NCBI GenBank assembly: GCA_031296115.1
Contig: JARLGI010000120.1
Coordinates: forward strand, 124,001 to 188,000
Reading direction: 5' to 3'
Length of the DNA stretch: 64,000 nucleotides
Source: Acidobacteriota bacterium
GTDB taxonomy: Bacteria; Acidobacteriota; Terriglobia; Terriglobales; Acidobacteriaceae
Shown here: piece by piece, positions 8,543-18,092 of the stretch
Numbering within the stretch: position 1 is the first letter of the stretch
Layout: every line of letters begins with the position of its first letter
Translations under genes and position numbers: made by a program
The notes under the pieces: generated by a model
Told to the model about the DNA's origin: nothing
Databases searched by the model: none
What the model saw: the letters and a program-made list of their open reading frames with translations, nothing else

Positions 8543-11500
8543 GTGAGGGACGTGAGTTCTTTTGATTTCGTTACTTATCCGTGCGTGGCGCACGCGCTGC
8601 CGTTCCGAACCATTCTGGGGGAATACCGAGTGCGGCGGGAGATGGATCTCGCGGCTGCCGTCGCCAAGCACATACTCCAGTTGGAAAAAGCTCCAGCCGA
8701 TCTCCGGCCCGTTTGGTCAGCCCTGGATAAAGCCCTGTCCGACTCCGAAGAGTCCTACGAGGCCCTTGCTGCTATGAAGGAAGTGCTCTCCACCATCCGG
8801 CAGGAGCCCGGCGAGAAGGATGAAGATTTCCGGGCCCGGATGGCGGTGGGGTACCAGGAAACCCTCAACACCGAGAAAGCCTGCCAGGTTTGCGATCGTC
8901 CACTGAAGCAGATTCTGCACGAGATGCAAGCGACCGCCGTTTGCGTTTCGGGCGGCGGCATACGAAGTGCGAGCTTTTCATTAGGGGTGCTGGAAGGGTT
9001 GGCGCGATTCAGCCGTCCTTCCGGCTGGACCCCGAACCGCAAGAATCTGATGGACTCGCTCGATTACATATCCACGGTTTCGGGCGGAGGCTACATAGGA
9101 AGCTGGCTCATGGCGTGGGCTTACCGTAGCCGCTATCAGCAGGTCGTCAGCCAATTGGCTGCCTCGGCCCCGACGTCAGGCGACCCGGAGCCGCAACCCA
9201 TCCGGCACTTACGCGAATACACCAGCTATCTTTCCCCTAACTACGGCTTCACGCTCGACACCCTGACCCTGGGTGCCATTGTCGTGCGCAACATGATCCT
9301 GAATTGGCTCACCCTGATACCGGTGATGATCTGCCTGCTTTGCCTGCCGGAGTTCCTCTGGGAGTTGTCATACGGGCTACCTTTCGCCGCGCAGAAAGAC
9401 ACCGACTGGTACCAGCCGGTCATGGCGCTGGCAGTTTTGTGCGTGACCATCGCTTCGGCCTTCGCGGCGGTCCGCATGAGCTGGCCCCCTTACGCGTCAC
9501 AGTTCAAAGACCCACAGAAGCAGGGAAGCACTGACTTGGAGCTGTGGCTCTTTGCCGTGCCGCTGATGCTTGGTACCTGGCTGCTGGGAGAAGCCTGGGC
9601 GTGGGCCGCGATCAATCGCATCTTCACCGGCACCAGCGCCAGTGCAACCATCGTGCCACTGGCCAAGTGGCTGTTTGTGTTTGCGGTGTTACCGCCAACG
9701 TCCATTTCGATCTTCCGCCTGCGGATACTCATCGGTAGCGACGGCAAAGCCCGGCCAACGGCCTTCCACAGGCATGACGGAAGCGGGAGAATCGCGTGGC
9801 GTCGGGTCATCTGGTCCCTGGTCGCGCCCATGGCAGCGGCGGGCTTAGCGGCAGGATTGCTCTCTATCTGCGTCTTCTATCTCAGTGGCCACCTCATCAT
9901 TGCCAATGCAGACCACTTCCTGGTGACACGGAGATTTGTGATGCTCATCGTTCCCCTGGTGTGGGGCGTGCTCATGGTTGCCTCTACCCTGCTCTCCGGC
10001 CTGTTAAGCAATATTGAGAGGGAAGAGGAACGCGAGTGGTGGGCACGTGCGGGAGGATTGCTCTTTGCGTGTGTGCTGGCTTGGGTTGTGTTCAATGGAG
10101 TCGCGTACTTCGCAGCCGACACGCTTAAGTTCGTCAGCGCTTCCATCCTGGCAGTAGTCGGCATCGGCACGGGCTACCTTGGCAGTCTGGCTGGACTGAG
10201 CATGGCTACGGCCTCAGGACTGAAGCGCGTCAAAGTGGAGCAGCTCAGCAAGTGGCAACAGTGGCTCTCGCGGCATGATGCGCTGGCACCCGTGGCTTCC
10301 GGCATCGCACTGGTTTGCATCACCTTTGCCCTCGCAGCCCTAACCAGCTGGATACGTCGCGGTTTGTACATGTTGATGCGGAATGACCTTCGATCCGGTG
10401 CAGAGGGCAGTCTGCATCACTTTCTGACTGCGGGTTTAGGCCTGCACAGCGGACCGCTGCTGGTAGTGACGGAGCGTCTGAAGATCGATGCAATTGCGAC
10501 CCTAGTCGTCTTTCTGGTCGCGGCAGTTCTGGCAGTCGTTGGCAACCTGTTCATCAATGTGAACACATTCTCGCTTCACGGCATGTACCGCATGCGCTTG
10601 ACGCGGGCCTACCTGGGCGCTTCGAACTTTGCCCGCCATCCCGATTCCTTCACCAACTTCGACCCGGAAGACAATCTCTACGAAACCGCGATGCCGCGAT
10701 CGCAGGATGCGCCCTTGCATGTGATTAACACCGCGCTGAACACCGTCGCCACCAAGAACCTGGCGTGGCAGCAGCGCAAAGCCGAATCCTTTACCTTCAG
10801 CCCAGTGAGCTGCGGGAGTTGGCGTCTGGGATATGTTCCAACCGACGTGTACGGCGGCAGCAGGGGCGTACGGCTGGGGACAGCGATGGCAATCAGCGGT
10901 GCGGCATTGAGTCCGAACATGGGCTACAACTCGTCGCCCTTTGTTACGTTGCTAATGACCTTCTTCAACGCGCGGCTGGGATGGTGGCTGCCCAATCCGG
11001 TTTGGCCGGCGTTGAAAAACTGGGACCCCAAGAAGAAGCGGGCACAGAAATTTCTGCGCAAGAACGGCCCCACTTTGGCCTTGGTGCCTCTGGTCGATGA
11101 GGCGCTGGGTAACACCAATGACACCTACAAATGGATCGGGCTTTCCGATGGCGGCCACTTCGAGAACCTCGGACTTTACGAGATGGTGCTGCGGCGCTGC
11201 CACTCCATCATCGCGATCGATGCCGATGCCGACTCCGACTTGCAGTTTGAAGACTTGGGGAATGCCATACGCAAGATCGAGATTGACCTCGGCATTCCCA
11301 TCACTTTCTCGGATTATCCCAAGGGCTTCGCGTTGAAGAAAGGGATCGACGACGCCAACGTGTATTGCATGGAAGGCCAGATTGGGTATGACTGCGTGGA
11401 TGAGGGCGCCAAGAAAGGCAAGCTGCTATTCGTTAAGCCTGTGCTTACCGGCGGCGAACCGCCCGACATTTGCAGCTACTATTCCAGCCACCCCGATTTT

Positions 11501-11689
11501 CCTCATGAGAGTACGGCGAACCAGTTCTTCGATGAGGCGCAATTCGAAAGTTACCGGCATCTCGGATCATGGGCGATTTGGATGGTTGCCGAGCGTTCAG
11601 GAACGCCGGGAGCAGGTTGTGATATGGAAGCCTTTATCTCGAAGGTGAAGGCCTACCGCGAAGCGGGGACCAGATCTACTCCGGTCTAA
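8543..11689 (+). CDS. Patatin/cPLA2-superfamily phospholipase-like integral membrane protein
   Basis: SGGGIRSASFSLGVLEGL, ISTVSGGGYIGSW (nucleophile-like Ser180), WIGLSDGGHFENLGLYEMVLRR (Asp869-like); many TM segments in between. Confidence 0.8.
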   Translation: MRDVSSFDFVTYPCVAHALPFRTILGEYRVRREMDLAAAVAKHILQLEKAPADLRPVWSALDKALSDSEESYEALAAMKEVLSTIRQEPGEKDEDFRARMAVGYQETLNTEKACQVCDRPLKQILHEMQATAVCVSGGGIRSASFSLGVLEGLARFSRPSGWTPNRKNLMDSLDYISTVSGGGYIGSWLMAWAYRSRYQQVVSQLAASAPTSGDPEPQPIRHLREYTSYLSPNYGFTLDTLTLGAIVVRNMILNWLTLIPVMICLLCLPEFLWELSYGLPFAAQKDTDWYQPVMALAVLCVTIASAFAAVRMSWPPYASQFKDPQKQGSTDLELWLFAVPLMLGTWLLGEAWAWAAINRIFTGTSASATIVPLAKWLFVFAVLPPTSISIFRLRILIGSDGKARPTAFHRHDGSGRIAWRRVIWSLVAPMAAAGLAAGLLSICVFYLSGHLIIANADHFLVTRRFVMLIVPLVWGVLMVASTLLSGLLSNIEREEEREWWARAGGLLFACVLAWVVFNGVAYFAADTLKFVSASILAVVGIGTGYLGSLAGLSMATASGLKRVKVEQLSKWQQWLSRHDALAPVASGIALVCITFALAALTSWIRRGLYMLMRNDLRSGAEGSLHHFLTAGLGLHSGPLLVVTERLKIDAIATLVVFLVAAVLAVVGNLFINVNTFSLHGMYRMRLTRAYLGASNFARHPDSFTNFDPEDNLYETAMPRSQDAPLHVINTALNTVATKNLAWQQRKAESFTFSPVSCGSWRLGYVPTDVYGGSRGVRLGTAMAISGAALSPNMGYNSSPFVTLLMTFFNARLGWWLPNPVWPALKNWDPKKKRAQKFLRKNGPTLALVPLVDEALGNTNDTYKWIGLSDGGHFENLGLYEMVLRRCHSIIAIDADADSDLQFEDLGNAIRKIEIDLGIPITFSDYPKGFALKKGIDDANVYCMEGQIGYDCVDEGAKKGKLLFVKPVLTGGEPPDICSYYSSHPDFPHESTANQFFDEAQFESYRHLGSWAIWMVAERSGTPGAGCDMEAFISKVKAYREAGTRSTPV

Positions 11690-11739
11690 GTGAGCGAAGC
11701 TACGGACCCCTTATACAGTGCAGTTCTAGCGGAAGAGGT

Positions 11740-12609
11740 CTAGTCCGCGACCGGCTGTTTTTCTGTCGCCCCCAGAATGAATTGCTCCATGGCGTAGGCG
11801 AAGCCGTCTTCCGTATTGCTTTTGGTGACGTACCTCGCCTGGGCCTTTACATCGTCGGAGGCGTTGCCCATGGCGATGCTGACGCCGCTCTTGTGGAACA
11901 TGAGGGCATCGGTCTGCATGTCGCCGATGGTGACAATGTGATCAGTCGGGACACCCAACATTTTTGAGAGCGTCAGCACTACTTCACCCTTGTTTGCGTC
12001 GGCGTGGGTCACGTCGAGGTAGTAATCCGAGGAGCGAGTTGCGGATATCGCCAGACCCGGCACTTTGCCGAGTTCAGTTTCGGCGCGCTTGACAGCGTTG
12101 TAGTCATCGCTGATGCCGACCAGCTTAAGCACGTGATACTGCGACATATCGTAGCTGGGCAGCGGCGTCGCCTTGCCCTGCATCAGGCCCTCCTGGTGCT
12201 GCACGTGCGGCCCGATCGGATTGCTGACGTACCAGTCGCTTGGCGTATAAATCCACAAATCGAGTTTGCTCTTGCAGATATGGTCGGCCACAATCTGGGC
12301 GTCCGCGGTACGCATGGGGAGCTGGTGCAAGACGTGGCCATTCGGCTCAATGAGCAGCGCTCCGTTAAAGCAGGCAGACGGTTCGGTGACGTGCAACTCG
12401 CGCAGGAGTTGGCGCGTCAGGCGCGGCGGTCGGGCGCTGACGAGCGTGAAGCGGATGCCCGCCGCTTTCAGCCTACGCACCGCCGCAGGTGCGCCGGGAG
12501 TTAGGTTCTTCTCGGGGTCGAGCAGCGTGCCGTCCACATCCGACACCACCAGCGTGATGCGCGGCTTGACATTGTCATCGGCCACTATTGGCCGCCTCCG
12601 GCTCGGCAT
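11740..12609 (-). CDS. HAD-IIB (Cof-type) phosphatase
   Basis: VVSDVDGTLLDPEKNLTPGA, ATRSSDYYLDVTHADANKGEVVLTL, TIGDMQTDALMF, GNASDDVKAQA. Confidence 0.92.
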   Translation of the reverse strand: MPSRRRPIVADDNVKPRITLVVSDVDGTLLDPEKNLTPGAPAAVRRLKAAGIRFTLVSARPPRLTRQLLRELHVTEPSACFNGALLIEPNGHVLHQLPMRTADAQIVADHICKSKLDLWIYTPSDWYVSNPIGPHVQHQEGLMQGKATPLPSYDMSQYHVLKLVGISDDYNAVKRAETELGKVPGLAISATRSSDYYLDVTHADANKGEVVLTLSKMLGVPTDHIVTIGDMQTDALMFHKSGVSIAMGNASDDVKAQARYVTKSNTEDGFAYAMEQFILGATEKQPVAD

Positions 12610-12693
12610 TCAGCGTCGTGGGCTGGACAATCGTGCTCATCTCAATGGCTCCAGTGGATTGCTGTCGCGGCCGGGATTGACCTCAATGACTGC

Positions 12694-13158
12694 TCATTTC
12701 AATCCTTGAAACGCGGCACGCTCGAGCGCCTCGATCTTGGCCAGCCGACGGGCGTGGCGCGCCTCACCGGTGAACGTAGCTCCGATGAAAAGCCGGACCA
12801 AGTCGAGGGCCAACTCCGGCCCAATGACGCGCGAGCCCAGGCAGAGCACGTTCATATTGTCGTGCTCGACTCCCTGGTGCGTCGAATAGCAGTCGTGACA
12901 GAGTCCGGCGCGAATGCCAGGCAGCTTGTTGGCGGCCACGGACGCGCCGACACCGCTGCCACAGATCAACACCGCGCGCTCGGCCCGGCCATCCAGAACA
13001 GCCCGGCCCACGGCCTCAGCGTAATCGGGATAATCGTCCGGTTGGGTGGCGTCATGCGTGCCGCAGTCCACAACTTCGTGGCCGCGGCGCTTTAACTCCT
13101 CGATCACGGTCTGGTTCAAGGGAACACCGGCGTGGTCTGAACCCACGGCTATCTTCAT
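12694..13158 (-). CDS. rpiB: Ribose-5-phosphate isomerase B
   Basis: [11 protein letters not shown]..., [52 protein letters not shown]; canonical catalytic residues retained. Confidence 0.93.
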   Translation of the reverse strand: MKIAVGSDHAGVPLNQTVIEELKRRGHEVVDCGTHDATQPDDYPDYAEAVGRAVLDGRAERAVLICGSGVGASVAANKLPGIRAGLCHDCYSTHQGVEHDNMNVLCLGSRVIGPELALDLVRLFIGATFTGEARHARRLAKIEALERAAFQGLK

Positions 13159-13254
13159 CGCTGTGGTCCTCGGCGGATTGCGTCGCTGCTGCGCGACGTT
13201 ACTTCGCCGCCGCAGCGCTGGGTTGTTGACCAGCGACCTACGGCGAAGCATGAA

Positions 13255-15312
13255 CTAGCTCTTGACCTTTTGCATCACTTCACGGGCTTTCGCCACAACG
13301 TTTTCCACGGTGAAGCCGAAGGGCTTCAGCAGGTCCTTCATAGGAGCAGATGCGCCAAAGTCGTCGTGGGAGACAACCATTCCGGCGTCGCCGACGAATT
13401 CCCTCCAGCCGAAGCTGGTACCGGCCTCGACGGCCAAGCGCGCCCGCACCGCCGGGGGAAGGACCTGGGCTTTGTACTCAGCGGGTTGCTCCTCGAAAAG
13501 TTCCCAGCACGGCATGGAGACGACACGCGCCTTCACGCCCTCTGCCGTCAGCTTTTCGTATGCCCCGACGCAAAGTTGCACCTCCGAGCCCGTGCCAATC
13601 AGGATGATGTCTGGCGTGCCGCCGGAATCGGCCATCGCATATGCCCCCTTAGCCAGTCCCGAAGCCGGGGCGTACTTTGTGCGGTCAAACGTGGGAACGG
13701 CCTGACGGGTGAGCGCAAACGCCACTGGCCGCGTCTTCAACGGCATGATGTAGCGCCAGGTCTCGGCCATCTCATTGGCATCCGCCGGCCGGAAGACCAG
13801 CAGTCGCGGAATTGCGCGCAAAGACATCAGGTGCTCGATGGGCTGGTGAGTCGGTCCATCCTCGCCGAGACAGAAAGAATCGTGGGTGTAGATGAAGATG
13901 ACTGGCTGGTCCATCAATGCCGCCAGGCGAAGCACCGGCCGCATGTAATCAGAGAACACAAAGAAAGTCGCACCGTACGGCCGTAGTCCCGACAGCGCCA
14001 TGCCGTTCAGGATGGAACCCATGGTGTGCTCGCGGATGCCGAAGTGGAAGTTGCGGCCCCCGTAGTTGTCCTTCTCAAAGTCGGTGGCGCCATCAATCAG
14101 CGTCTTGGTCGAAGGATAGAGATCGGCGGAGCCGCCCAGCAGCCAGGGCACATTCTTAGCGACCGCATTCAGCACCTTACCGTCAGACTCACGCGTCGCC
14201 ATTCCCTTTGCGTCGGCAGGAAAGGTCGGGATGTCCTTATCCCATCCTGCTGGCAGCTCCTTCTTCACCATCACATCGAAGGTTTTGGCAAGATCGGGGA
14301 ACGACTTTGCCCAGGCGCTGTAATCGGTGTCCCACTCTTTCTCCCACTGCGCTCCGCGTTCTACGGCCTTACCCATGTAAGCCTTTACTTCGTCGGGTAC
14401 TAGGAAGTGTTCCTCTGGTGGCCAGCCATAGACGATCTTGGTGCGACGCACCTCGTCCTCGCCCAGCGCTTCACCGTGGGCCTCCTTGGTGTCCTGCCGA
14501 TTGGGCGCACCATACCCGATGTGAGTGTCGACGATAATGAGCGATGGGCGCGAGGTCTCACGTTTGGCAGCTTTGATGGCCACGTCGAGCGTGTGAAGGT
14601 CGTTTACGTCGCTTACGCGAAACACGTTCCAGTGCCATCCCAGGAAGCGGGTAGCTACCTCATCGGTGAACGCCAGCGAAGTGTCGCCTTCAATCGTGAT
14701 GTGGTTGTTGTCATAGAACCAGATGAGGTTCGACAGCCCGAGATGGCCGGCCACCGACGCCGCCTCGTTGCTTACGCCCTCCATCAGGTCGCCGTCACCA
14801 CAGAACGCATAGATTCGATAATCGAAAAGACGGTGGCCGCCCTTGTCGAACTGCGAGGCCAGCCAGCGCTGGGCAATTGCCATGCCTACCGAATTGGCAA
14901 CCCCCTGGCCGAGCGGACCGGTGGTTAACTCGGCTCCCGGGACAAGGCCATACTCGGGATGGCCGGGAGTCTTCGAGCCCCACTGGCGGAACTGCTTGAT
15001 GTCGTCGAGCGAAAGATCGTATCCCGTCAGATACAGCATGGAGTACAGCAGCATGCAGGCATGGCCGTTGGAGAGGACGAAGCGATCGCGCCCCGGCCAG
15101 TGCGGATTCTTGGGATTGTGACGCAGATAGCGATCCCACACGAGGTAGGCCAGCGGTGCCAGCGCCATCGGCGTTCCCGGATGCCCGCTGTTGGCCTTCT
15201 GAACCGCATCCATGGAAAGAGTGCGAATCGTATTGATGCACAAAGTCTCGAGCTTCTTGTCTGCGATGACCGGCTCTTTAGCCTGAACCGCCGTGCCCAC
15301 TTGGCCACTCAC
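13255..15312 (-). CDS. tkt: Transketolase
   Basis: NTIRTLSMDAVQKANSGHPGTPMALAPLAYLVW, GDGDLMEGVSNEAASVAGHL (TPP motif), HDSFCLGEDGPTHQPIEHL. Confidence 0.96.
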   Translation of the reverse strand: MSGQVGTAVQAKEPVIADKKLETLCINTIRTLSMDAVQKANSGHPGTPMALAPLAYLVWDRYLRHNPKNPHWPGRDRFVLSNGHACMLLYSMLYLTGYDLSLDDIKQFRQWGSKTPGHPEYGLVPGAELTTGPLGQGVANSVGMAIAQRWLASQFDKGGHRLFDYRIYAFCGDGDLMEGVSNEAASVAGHLGLSNLIWFYDNNHITIEGDTSLAFTDEVATRFLGWHWNVFRVSDVNDLHTLDVAIKAAKRETSRPSLIIVDTHIGYGAPNRQDTKEAHGEALGEDEVRRTKIVYGWPPEEHFLVPDEVKAYMGKAVERGAQWEKEWDTDYSAWAKSFPDLAKTFDVMVKKELPAGWDKDIPTFPADAKGMATRESDGKVLNAVAKNVPWLLGGSADLYPSTKTLIDGATDFEKDNYGGRNFHFGIREHTMGSILNGMALSGLRPYGATFFVFSDYMRPVLRLAALMDQPVIFIYTHDSFCLGEDGPTHQPIEHLMSLRAIPRLLVFRPADANEMAETWRYIMPLKTRPVAFALTRQAVPTFDRTKYAPASGLAKGAYAMADSGGTPDIILIGTGSEVQLCVGAYEKLTAEGVKARVVSMPCWELFEEQPAEYKAQVLPPAVRARLAVEAGTSFGWREFVGDAGMVVSHDDFGASAPMKDLLKPFGFTVENVVAKAREVMQKVKS

Positions 15313-17734
15313 TCGTTGCCGCCTTTCTCATAACAGTTGGATTAGCTGCTGCAATATTGACTTGGTAATTCTCGCCCTGCCATCTGTTTTCCTCCGTCCA
15401 GTGGAAGGTAAACACCAGCGGCGCTGTTTGCGTACTGGAAGCCTCGATATCCACGTAGTACAGCCCCACGACTGTAGCGACAGAGTTCGTGTCCTGCACG
15501 GTTTTCCATCCGTCCTTGCTCCAGTGCAAGAGGAAGGGGGTGTGAAGTTGAATGCGGAGCAATCCTCCGGCGGGGATCTGGCGCACCTGCCGGTTGGTCT
15601 TCCATACTTCGATTACCCGGCGAGGCTTGTCGTTGCGATATCGTTCCGCCACCGGGTCCACCAGGTCGAAGACTCGCTTGTCCACGGTGGAGCGCAGTAG
15701 TTTTACATACTCCGAGTGCGCCCACATCAGCGGGATGGCAGCGCCTGTCGGGCCGGCGAATTCCAGAAGCTTGTCCGGCATGTCCGGTCCATCCCAAATC
15801 TGCTCGGGAAGCAGGCCGATGCCGATGCTGAACGCCTCGAGCGCCAGCAGGTAGGAATCGATATCGCGACCCGCGGCCAGTTCGTACATAGCGCGCTCGC
15901 CCGTCAACAATGGCCAAGGCCGCCCGCCACCCCATCCTTCGTAGGAACCGCCATCGTCACGCTGCCCGTAGCCGTCATGGTTATAGCGCTTCCAGCACGG
16001 GCCCTTGGGCGTATCCACCTTGAGGACGGCGTCAATCACCTTCAGCGAATCCACAATTAGTGGATCGTCGGCCCTGCGTACTCCGAAGCGCACCAACTCG
16101 AGAAAGCCGGCGTCCACAATCTGATTGGCCGGATAGCTTGCGGGATCACCCGGCTTCTGGTTGGCCAGAACCAGCACACTGTTGTCCGGATCTTCGTCGC
16201 CGTAAGATCCCTCGTCGCTGACCGCAGGTGTTATGCGGATATAGTGGCGGGTGATTCCCGGCACTAGCGTCCCACGATTCGTTACGGTCCATCGTTCCAC
16301 GTGGGACTCGAGGAAGTCAGCGTAAGACCGGACAAACTCCGCACAGGCATGCTCGCCATGGGCATCGATGAATTCCGCCGCGCATATGAGCCCCGCGATA
16401 TTACTGGCCAAAGTGGAAGGCGAAAAACCGCCGGCCTCCTCCCAGCGTTCTTCCGGAGTGGCGGGCCCTTCGCGGATGAGGTATCCGCAGGCCCGCAGCA
16501 CGGTGATATAAGGATCGAAGTTGTCGAGCGCGCCGGCCTTCCACAGACGCCAGGCCAAAATGATGGGAAAGGACACTTCGTCCAGCTGCACTCCAGTCCA
16601 GTAAGGCCGGCCGTCAATCCAGAAGTTCTGGTAGAACCCGCCATCTTCACGTTGGCTGATCGCCAGGTAGATCAAGGCGCGCAACGGCGTTGCCTGGTCA
16701 CCGGCGGCGAGCAGCGCTGTGACGGAGTTCACCAAATCCCGGGTCCACACCAGGTGATAGCCGCCCAGGTCGTCGTCGCTCTTGTCTTCGCCCCAGGGAA
16801 TGCTGAGGCTGGCGATCATTGCGCCCGGATAGACCTTGTCTTCGTGCGCCAACAAAAGGTTGATGCTGCGGCGAAACAGGTATGAGTCATGCTCGTGAAT
16901 CTCGTCCAATAGCATCAGGCGTTTGCCAGTCCGGTGCCACTGATCGAGGAAGCTCTTCAGCGACTGGTCAAAGGGAATGCTGAGGGACTGGATGGCTGTG
17001 GTGGCGGCGTTGTGGGCGGTGTGTCCGAACGCCAATCCCAGCGTGAACTCGTTGCCGTGCGAAAGGTCGATCTCGCCGATCAGCGCGATATTGCCGTCGA
17101 CCGCGGAGTCGTACTGCCAGGTCATCCGGAAGTTGCGCGACAGATCGGTCCATCCGTCGTTAACGCCCACATAGCCGCATGACGCCCGGAGGAAGCCCGC
17201 AGTTGCGTCCAACAGCAGGAAAGCGTCGCCGCGGTTCGCAGCCAGGTAAATGCGGCCTCGTCCTTCGCCCACCTGTCCATTGTTGTGCCAGCCGCCGATC
17301 TGCATGTGCGGCGCGCAGAGCACGTAGAGGTGCAATCGGCCTTGCCATTCGGGCGCGACGTTGAACTTGGTATGCACCAGCAGGCAGTTCAGGTGCGGAT
17401 CTCCGATGACCACCTTTTCGATGGAGTAGCGTCCTTCCGGATCGCTGTTGATGAGTTTGAAGCCGAGCGCCGCAGGGTCGAGGCAATCGAGCTCGGTGCG
17501 CATGTGGCGCCGCTCATCATGGAAGAAACTGGCGCCGTCCGTGACCAGGTACTGCACATCGCGGACTTGGGGAGTATCGATGGTAGGGTAATAAACTTCG
17601 GTCAGCGTGCCATTGGCGAGCGTGTACCAAATGCGGCTCGACACAGCATACGCTGTGCCGACAGCGTCTTTGGCTCCCCGCGTCCAGCGCGGTTCAATGC
17701 CCGGTCCGCCGGGTGCTGGGTTCTTGCCGCTCAA
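15278..17734 (-). CDS. GH15 glucoamylase (glucan 1,4-alpha-glucosidase)
   Basis: KDAVGTAYAVSSRIWYTLANGTLTEVYYPTIDTPQVRDVQYLVTDG; YHLVWTRDLVNSVTALLAAGD; WKRYNHDGYGQ. Overlaps the tkt start by about 35 bp. Confidence 0.9.
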   Translation of the reverse strand: MSGKNPAPGGPGIEPRWTRGAKDAVGTAYAVSSRIWYTLANGTLTEVYYPTIDTPQVRDVQYLVTDGASFFHDERRHMRTELDCLDPAALGFKLINSDPEGRYSIEKVVIGDPHLNCLLVHTKFNVAPEWQGRLHLYVLCAPHMQIGGWHNNGQVGEGRGRIYLAANRGDAFLLLDATAGFLRASCGYVGVNDGWTDLSRNFRMTWQYDSAVDGNIALIGEIDLSHGNEFTLGLAFGHTAHNAATTAIQSLSIPFDQSLKSFLDQWHRTGKRLMLLDEIHEHDSYLFRRSINLLLAHEDKVYPGAMIASLSIPWGEDKSDDDLGGYHLVWTRDLVNSVTALLAAGDQATPLRALIYLAISQREDGGFYQNFWIDGRPYWTGVQLDEVSFPIILAWRLWKAGALDNFDPYITVLRACGYLIREGPATPEERWEEAGGFSPSTLASNIAGLICAAEFIDAHGEHACAEFVRSYADFLESHVERWTVTNRGTLVPGITRHYIRITPAVSDEGSYGDEDPDNSVLVLANQKPGDPASYPANQIVDAGFLELVRFGVRRADDPLIVDSLKVIDAVLKVDTPKGPCWKRYNHDGYGQRDDGGSYEGWGGGRPWPLLTGERAMYELAAGRDIDSYLLALEAFSIGIGLLPEQIWDGPDMPDKLLEFAGPTGAAIPLMWAHSEYVKLLRSTVDKRVFDLVDPVAERYRNDKPRRVIEVWKTNRQVRQIPAGGLLRIQLHTPFLLHWSKDGWKTVQDTNSVATVVGLYYVDIEASSTQTAPLVFTFHWTEENRWQGENYQVNIAAANPTVMRKAATSEWPSGHGGSG

Positions 17735-18092
17735 GCCGGATTAACTCCTCGCGCTCTCGCCCGGAACTCATTGCCGGAGCGCATGATGGGTCACACAGGA
17801 TTGTGCTGGCAGTGTATCGCGGGCGTCAAATTGCGAAACATTTTCGTTAAGAATTGTAAACAAGCGCCGACACCGGCTGCGGTGGGGACTTAGTTTCGGG
17901 AACGTGGAACTCTTCGAGGCTCGCTAGTGAAACCCTTTCGAACGGCAACCGTCAAAGACGTATAGCTGTTGTGCTGCTCCGATGGGAACAAACAACCTCC
18001 TGCTGGAACAGGCAAGTTGTTTCGTTCAGTGTGCCGGCCACGTCCACTAAATGTACAGGCCGCGTTATTCCAATCAAGGGAGGAGATAGAAG

